From assembly GCA_026874595.1 (NCBI GenBank), contig CM049321.1:17493979-17557978 (forward strand): a DNA stretch of 64,000 bases, given 5' to 3'. Positions within the stretch are counted from its first letter, which is position 1; each line of letters begins with the position of its first letter. The notes under the pieces were generated by a model. It did no database searches, was not told where the DNA came from, and worked only from the letters and a program-made list of their open reading frames with translations. Position numbers and translations under genes: made by a program. Positions 60,838 through 64,000 of the stretch are shown here, one piece after another. Origin of the DNA: Sipunculus nudus. Taxonomy: Eukaryota > Annelida > Sipuncula > Golfingiida > Sipunculidae.

Positions 60838-61601
60838 TTGTGTTATTTTATCTTCTGCAAGGATGAAAATAAAAATAAAAAATATTGATGGAAGGGGGGG
60901 GGTTAAAATTGACTCGGGCCAGTGCATGAGAACCACACTTTTTATTGTTTAGGGCTTATATATCATTATACAGTATATATCATATAACACTATATAAAGC
61001 TTTTACTGAGATCACATATTTTATGGCACATTAAAATACAATCTGCATGAATACTTAATACAAATGCATTACATACCATAATTACAGTCCATTTCAATAA
61101 GATTCCTTGTTTACTTTATTGCTGAAACTAATATTTTTTTTCCAGAAGGTCCCTTGTTTGAATTTAAGCAAAGCTAAGAAAAAATTAGATCAATTCATGT
61201 TCTTGTCTTTTCATAAAATCAGTCTAACTGCTGGTCCGTATGGTTTATTAACCCCTCCAAACGGACTCATCCATTCAGACATTCATCCTTGTGTATCTTT
61301 CTCTAAATTTAAACAATAGTAACCTTTTCCCCCGATTACTTTCCCCATTTCCTTTTTTTCTACTGTTATCTATTTGTCTGGTTGACTCTGAAGGAGATAC
61401 CTTGCAATTTTTAGATAAATTTCAACTTGATCGATTTGCCAAGCAGGAAATGAAGAATTTTTTTTGAATGCACACATCAATAGATGTATGTTTAAACACA
61501 TAAATCTCTCTTCCTCTCCCTCTAAACATATATACATAAGATTAGTTATTAATATATATAATGATATATAATATATAATTTGATAAATTTAATAGGGTTG
61601 A

Positions 61602-61661
<60 letters not shown>

Positions 61662-62738
61662 TGTGTGTATCCATACATTGAGCAGGTGATTTTGGCAAAT
61701 TGTCATCCGGGACTTTCTCTCAGTGCAAGTTTCAGTGAAGAAGCACTTTATCGACAAGTTCAGGGTTCGGTAGGTCATCCTGGAAAATATTCACAGCTTC
61801 TTTGAGATACTTTTTGCATCTGCTGTGGTTTTCCTGTTGGTTGGTACTAGAGCAAGCAGGCTTGCACATTGACAGGCAACATCAGAAACCTCTCGGAAAG
61901 CTGTATTATAATGTTATCGAGGAAGGGAATGGCAATATACCTCAAGTAGTAACTCTCTACTTCGTCCTTTGCTGCATCAGTTGAAATGTTATTTCTGTGT
62001 GTTTGACGTCATGTGATCCGTGGTCAAGATGCTTCGACATCAACAGCCGAGGCAACTCGGAGATAGTGTCCTGATGGAGGGAGTAGGCATTAACTTCCAG
62101 AGCCTTCACAATATATACGAAGTTTGTTTTGAAGTGACCATATGCTACGTGACGCATTTTCATTTACAAAAGTCCAGGATAGTTTTCCTTTTATACTGTT
62201 AGGCAACTTTGTCCTGAACTTTACTCTCCAGAATAGCCTTTCTCTTAGGACTGTCTAGGGAAAACAGACAGGTCTCATTTAGGATCACGTTTCTTACACT
62301 GGCAAGTTTGCAGCTATGAGCGATCACTATATTGAAGCAGTCACCGTATCAGTGTACATACAGTGCTTTGGGTGATGATCTGATGTGTTAAATATCCAGT
62401 TCCAAGTTCTCTATGGTTTTCTGGAATGCTGATGCAATGTGCACACCAGTTGTAGTTGTTCTCACAAGTCCTATAAATTCAATGAGCGCCTCTCTGATAT
62501 TCTGCTCAGTTTTAAAAAATCTGATACAGAACAAGCAGACTTCTCTATTATGGCTATCTACTTCTTCTGAGAGAATTGAGGAGAACTTGGTATTTTCTAT
62601 TTCCTCTACGATTCTTCTCTTTTGTGTGACAGAAGAGGTAAAGGTAGCATTTGTTCTGTGCAGTCTCAGTAAAGTGTTTCTGAAGAGCGTCATCACGTTG
62701 TGCAAAACTACTCAGCAGGGCAAGAAATTGCCGGGATA
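60838..62738. other. ~1.9 kb present in right arm, absent from left arm
   Basis: The left arm reads GTAGCGATT directly followed by TTGTTAAGATAT (42885-42905). In the right arm (complement) GCGATT and ATTTTGTTAAGATAT are separated by ~1.9 kb. The inner part (60838-61320) matches block A at 24270-25330, so the longer state is older and the left arm has a deletion, with ATT at both edges. Confidence 0.85.
61545..61660. repeat. AT-rich tract with (TA)n microsatellite
   Basis: An AT-only stretch (61549-61585) followed by about 28 TA repeats at 61604-61660. Confidence 0.9.
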
Positions 62739-62945
62739 GCTACAATCGCTACATGAGCTAGCTCCGTTTCTTGTACTAAGGGCTATACATTGCCGAACAC
62801 AGAGGATGCACAGCTTCCACACAGTATCGTAGAATATGAAGGTTATTCTCACAGTTTTGACTGGAAAATGACTTTGAGTAAGCCTCTACCGTTTTCTCAG
62901 GATTGTCAATCTCGGCAATGAAATCCATAGCAGCATTTTGTGCCT
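61700..62945 (-). pseudogene. hAT-superfamily transposase-like pseudogene (P52rIPK/ZMYM-type)
   Basis: Reading the minus strand from 62945: AAMDFIAEID, NPEKTVEAYSKSHF, NCENNLHILRYCVEAV, a shift, YPGNFLPC, then the open frame 62705-62388 with LLRLHRTNATFTSSVTQKR, FSSILSEEVDSHNREVCLFC, EQNIREALIEFIGL and ASAFQKTIENLELD, and further down KTNFVYIVKALEVNAYS (62163-61957) and FQDDLPNPELVDK (about 61780). This order fits the DUF4371-type hAT transposase-related proteins annotated as 52 kDa repressor of the inhibitor of the protein kinase. Several shifts and stops, no THAP or BED DNA-binding domain and no intact dimerisation domain, so it is dead. Confidence 0.78.
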
Positions 62946-62964
62946 AAATATGATAGCCTTTTAT

Positions 62965-63078
62965 GGATGTCAATTTATAAGTTTCAGGTTTCAGCAGTTA
63001 CGATTGGTGCCTGGTTAACGGACGGAAGGACCGTTGGCCAGACGTACGACAGACAAAGAGTGATCGCTAATGCTCAGA

Positions 63079-63080
<2 letters not shown>
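62965..63080 (-). repeat. dispersed repeat segment (matches 22977-23100 and 42555-42665)
   Basis: Contains the complement of GCGATCACTCTTTGTCTGTC and GTTAACCAGGCACCAATCGTAA. The word order is the same at three loci, showing a common origin of block A and both arms. Confidence 0.8.

Positions 63081-63131
<51 letters not shown>
63081..63131. repeat. (TA)n microsatellite at outer edge of right arm
   Basis: About 25 TA repeats, counterpart of 42485-42540 and 21434-21488. Confidence 0.95.
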
Positions 63132-63134
<3 letters not shown>

Positions 63135-64000
63135 GCAACCTTCATGTAAATCAACATTACATGCCAAAGAGTGTACCAGTATCATGAAATATCACAGACT
63201 CAAACCAAACTTGCCTTGTTCTCTGGCTGTTCGATAAAACGTTCCTGCACCATCGGCCACACATAACCTACCAGTAAACTGTTAAAACCTCGTGACGTGG
63301 TAGCATGGTTACTTCTATCCTCAGAATATCTAAATACGGACAGTGGCAGCTGGTATTCCGATTAGCGTCTAGTTCTCCTTGGCTAGACAAGTCCATTAAA
63401 TTTGAAAGCCAGTGGCGAGAGACCCTGAGAAAATTTAACAACTATTGACACAAAAAAGCAAACCATATAACATGTTAGTCTTATGAAGTAAAACTCTAAA
63501 ATCCCATCATCTGTAACATTTATCTTTGTAGAGGTAGGACGTGGCCTTGTGGGTCAGACGTAAGACTTCGGAGCTGAAGGTGTATCAATGGCATTATGGG
63601 TAATCTCGTTATAGAACCTCAGAGATTCGCTGTAATGTCTTAAAGACAGGATTATTCCTAACGCCGTGCATATAAAACCTGAAATCCAGAAACCTTAACA
63701 TTAAAATATTATTCTTATCATATGGATACCTTCATCCTCATTCAATTTACAGTGCCACCAACATGGACCTATCCTTTAAAAATCTCTTTGTTATTTGAAG
63801 ATAACAGAATATTATGAATGTTCTGGTATCAGAGGATTTAAATTCATGGCTCATGTGCTGATATAGTTCTGCTTTCTATTTTGTTATTACTTTTCGAGCT
63901 ATGATCTACTTTTGTACTACAAATTTTTATTTTTATTTTGATATAAATTTTCCATCGTTTGACAATAAATAAGTAAGGAAAATAAATAAATTTCTAGATA
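63132..64000 (-). repeat. inverted block A copy carrying the LINE empty site
   Basis: Complement of 20698-21434 (63132-63836) and of 17360-17530 (63836-64000), directly joined at AAATCCTCTGA/TACCAGAACATTC near 63836 without the 3.17-kb LINE. Part of the tRNA-like SINE present at 20.95-21.03 kb is deleted near 63580. The block continues past the window end. No gene seen. Confidence 0.88.

Larger units (their letters stand above)
52890..63165 (-). repeat. right arm of large palindrome (inverted to 42446-50837)
   Basis: Inverted copy of the left arm, about 10.3 kb, with an extra ~1.9 kb at 60.84-62.74 kb. Coding sequence identity with the left arm is about 98% by my count. Beyond 63165 homology continues, not to the left arm but to block A (20.7-21.4 and 17.36-17.53 kb), and runs off the window. 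Confidence 0.93.

Noticed and set aside
62413-62739. 108-codon plus-strand open frame
   Set aside because: It is the opposite-strand shadow of the hAT-like pseudogene, whose minus-strand translation carries the recognisable motifs.

Overview
This is an AT-rich, repeat-dense, intron-type nuclear segment from an animal. The microsatellites, tRNA-derived SINEs, non-LTR and Gypsy elements and a multi-copy glycine N-acyltransferase-like (GLYAT-like) family together suggest a marine invertebrate, most plausibly a mollusc. That taxonomic guess is inference. There is no sign of bacterial gene organisation. The only convincing intact protein-coding genes are three single-ORF GLYAT-like genes. Almost everything else is mobile-element debris, microsatellite or unassigned intergenic DNA.

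Layout. 1-17.3 kb: no recognisable gene. It holds an old ~1.15 kb direct duplication (about 1.9-3.05 and 5.87-7.05 kb), a 102-bp tandem duplication, a ~980-bp foldback element whose arms are a 15-bp minisatellite flanked by a perfect 9-bp direct repeat (9.0-10.0 kb), long (TA)n tracts, SINE copies and a GA-rich ~124-bp tandem repeat. 17.36-26.5 kb: block 'A', a diverged copy of sequence that reappears inverted at 59.7-64.0 kb. It is interrupted by a 5'-truncated Jockey/CR1-group LINE (17.53-20.70 kb) and a hAT-type MITE (21.70-22.54 kb). 29.85-34.56 kb: a decayed Ty3/Gypsy element with a tRNA-Pro-type primer site, SCAN-related gag, and an integrase-tail-like segment lying upstream of the reverse transcriptase, so of Gmr1-like gene order. 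34.56-42.45 kb: first intact GLYAT-like gene plus three truncated copies. 42.45-63.17 kb: a large palindrome with arms of ~8.4 and ~10.3 kb around a 2.05-kb spacer. Each arm carries one intact GLYAT-like gene (the two coding sequences differ at 17 of 861 nt by my count) and one GLYAT pseudogene, and the spacer carries an internally deleted GLYAT remnant. The right arm also holds a decayed hAT/P52rIPK-type transposase pseudogene.

How it fits together. The locus is best read as three copies of one large unit. Copy 1 is direct (block A plus the 34.6-37.1 kb block, now split by insertions), copy 2 is direct (42.45-50.84 kb) and copy 3 is inverted (52.89 kb to beyond the window end). Each has one intact GLYAT-like gene of about 286-289 aa, likely encoding an acyl-CoA:amino-acid N-acyltransferase used in detoxification or conjugation. 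Copies 2 and 3 are young and copy 1 is older. The third copy preserves the empty site of the LINE found in copy 1, and copy 2 has lost ~1.9 kb that copies 1 and 3 partly retain, so the order of several events can be read from this window alone.
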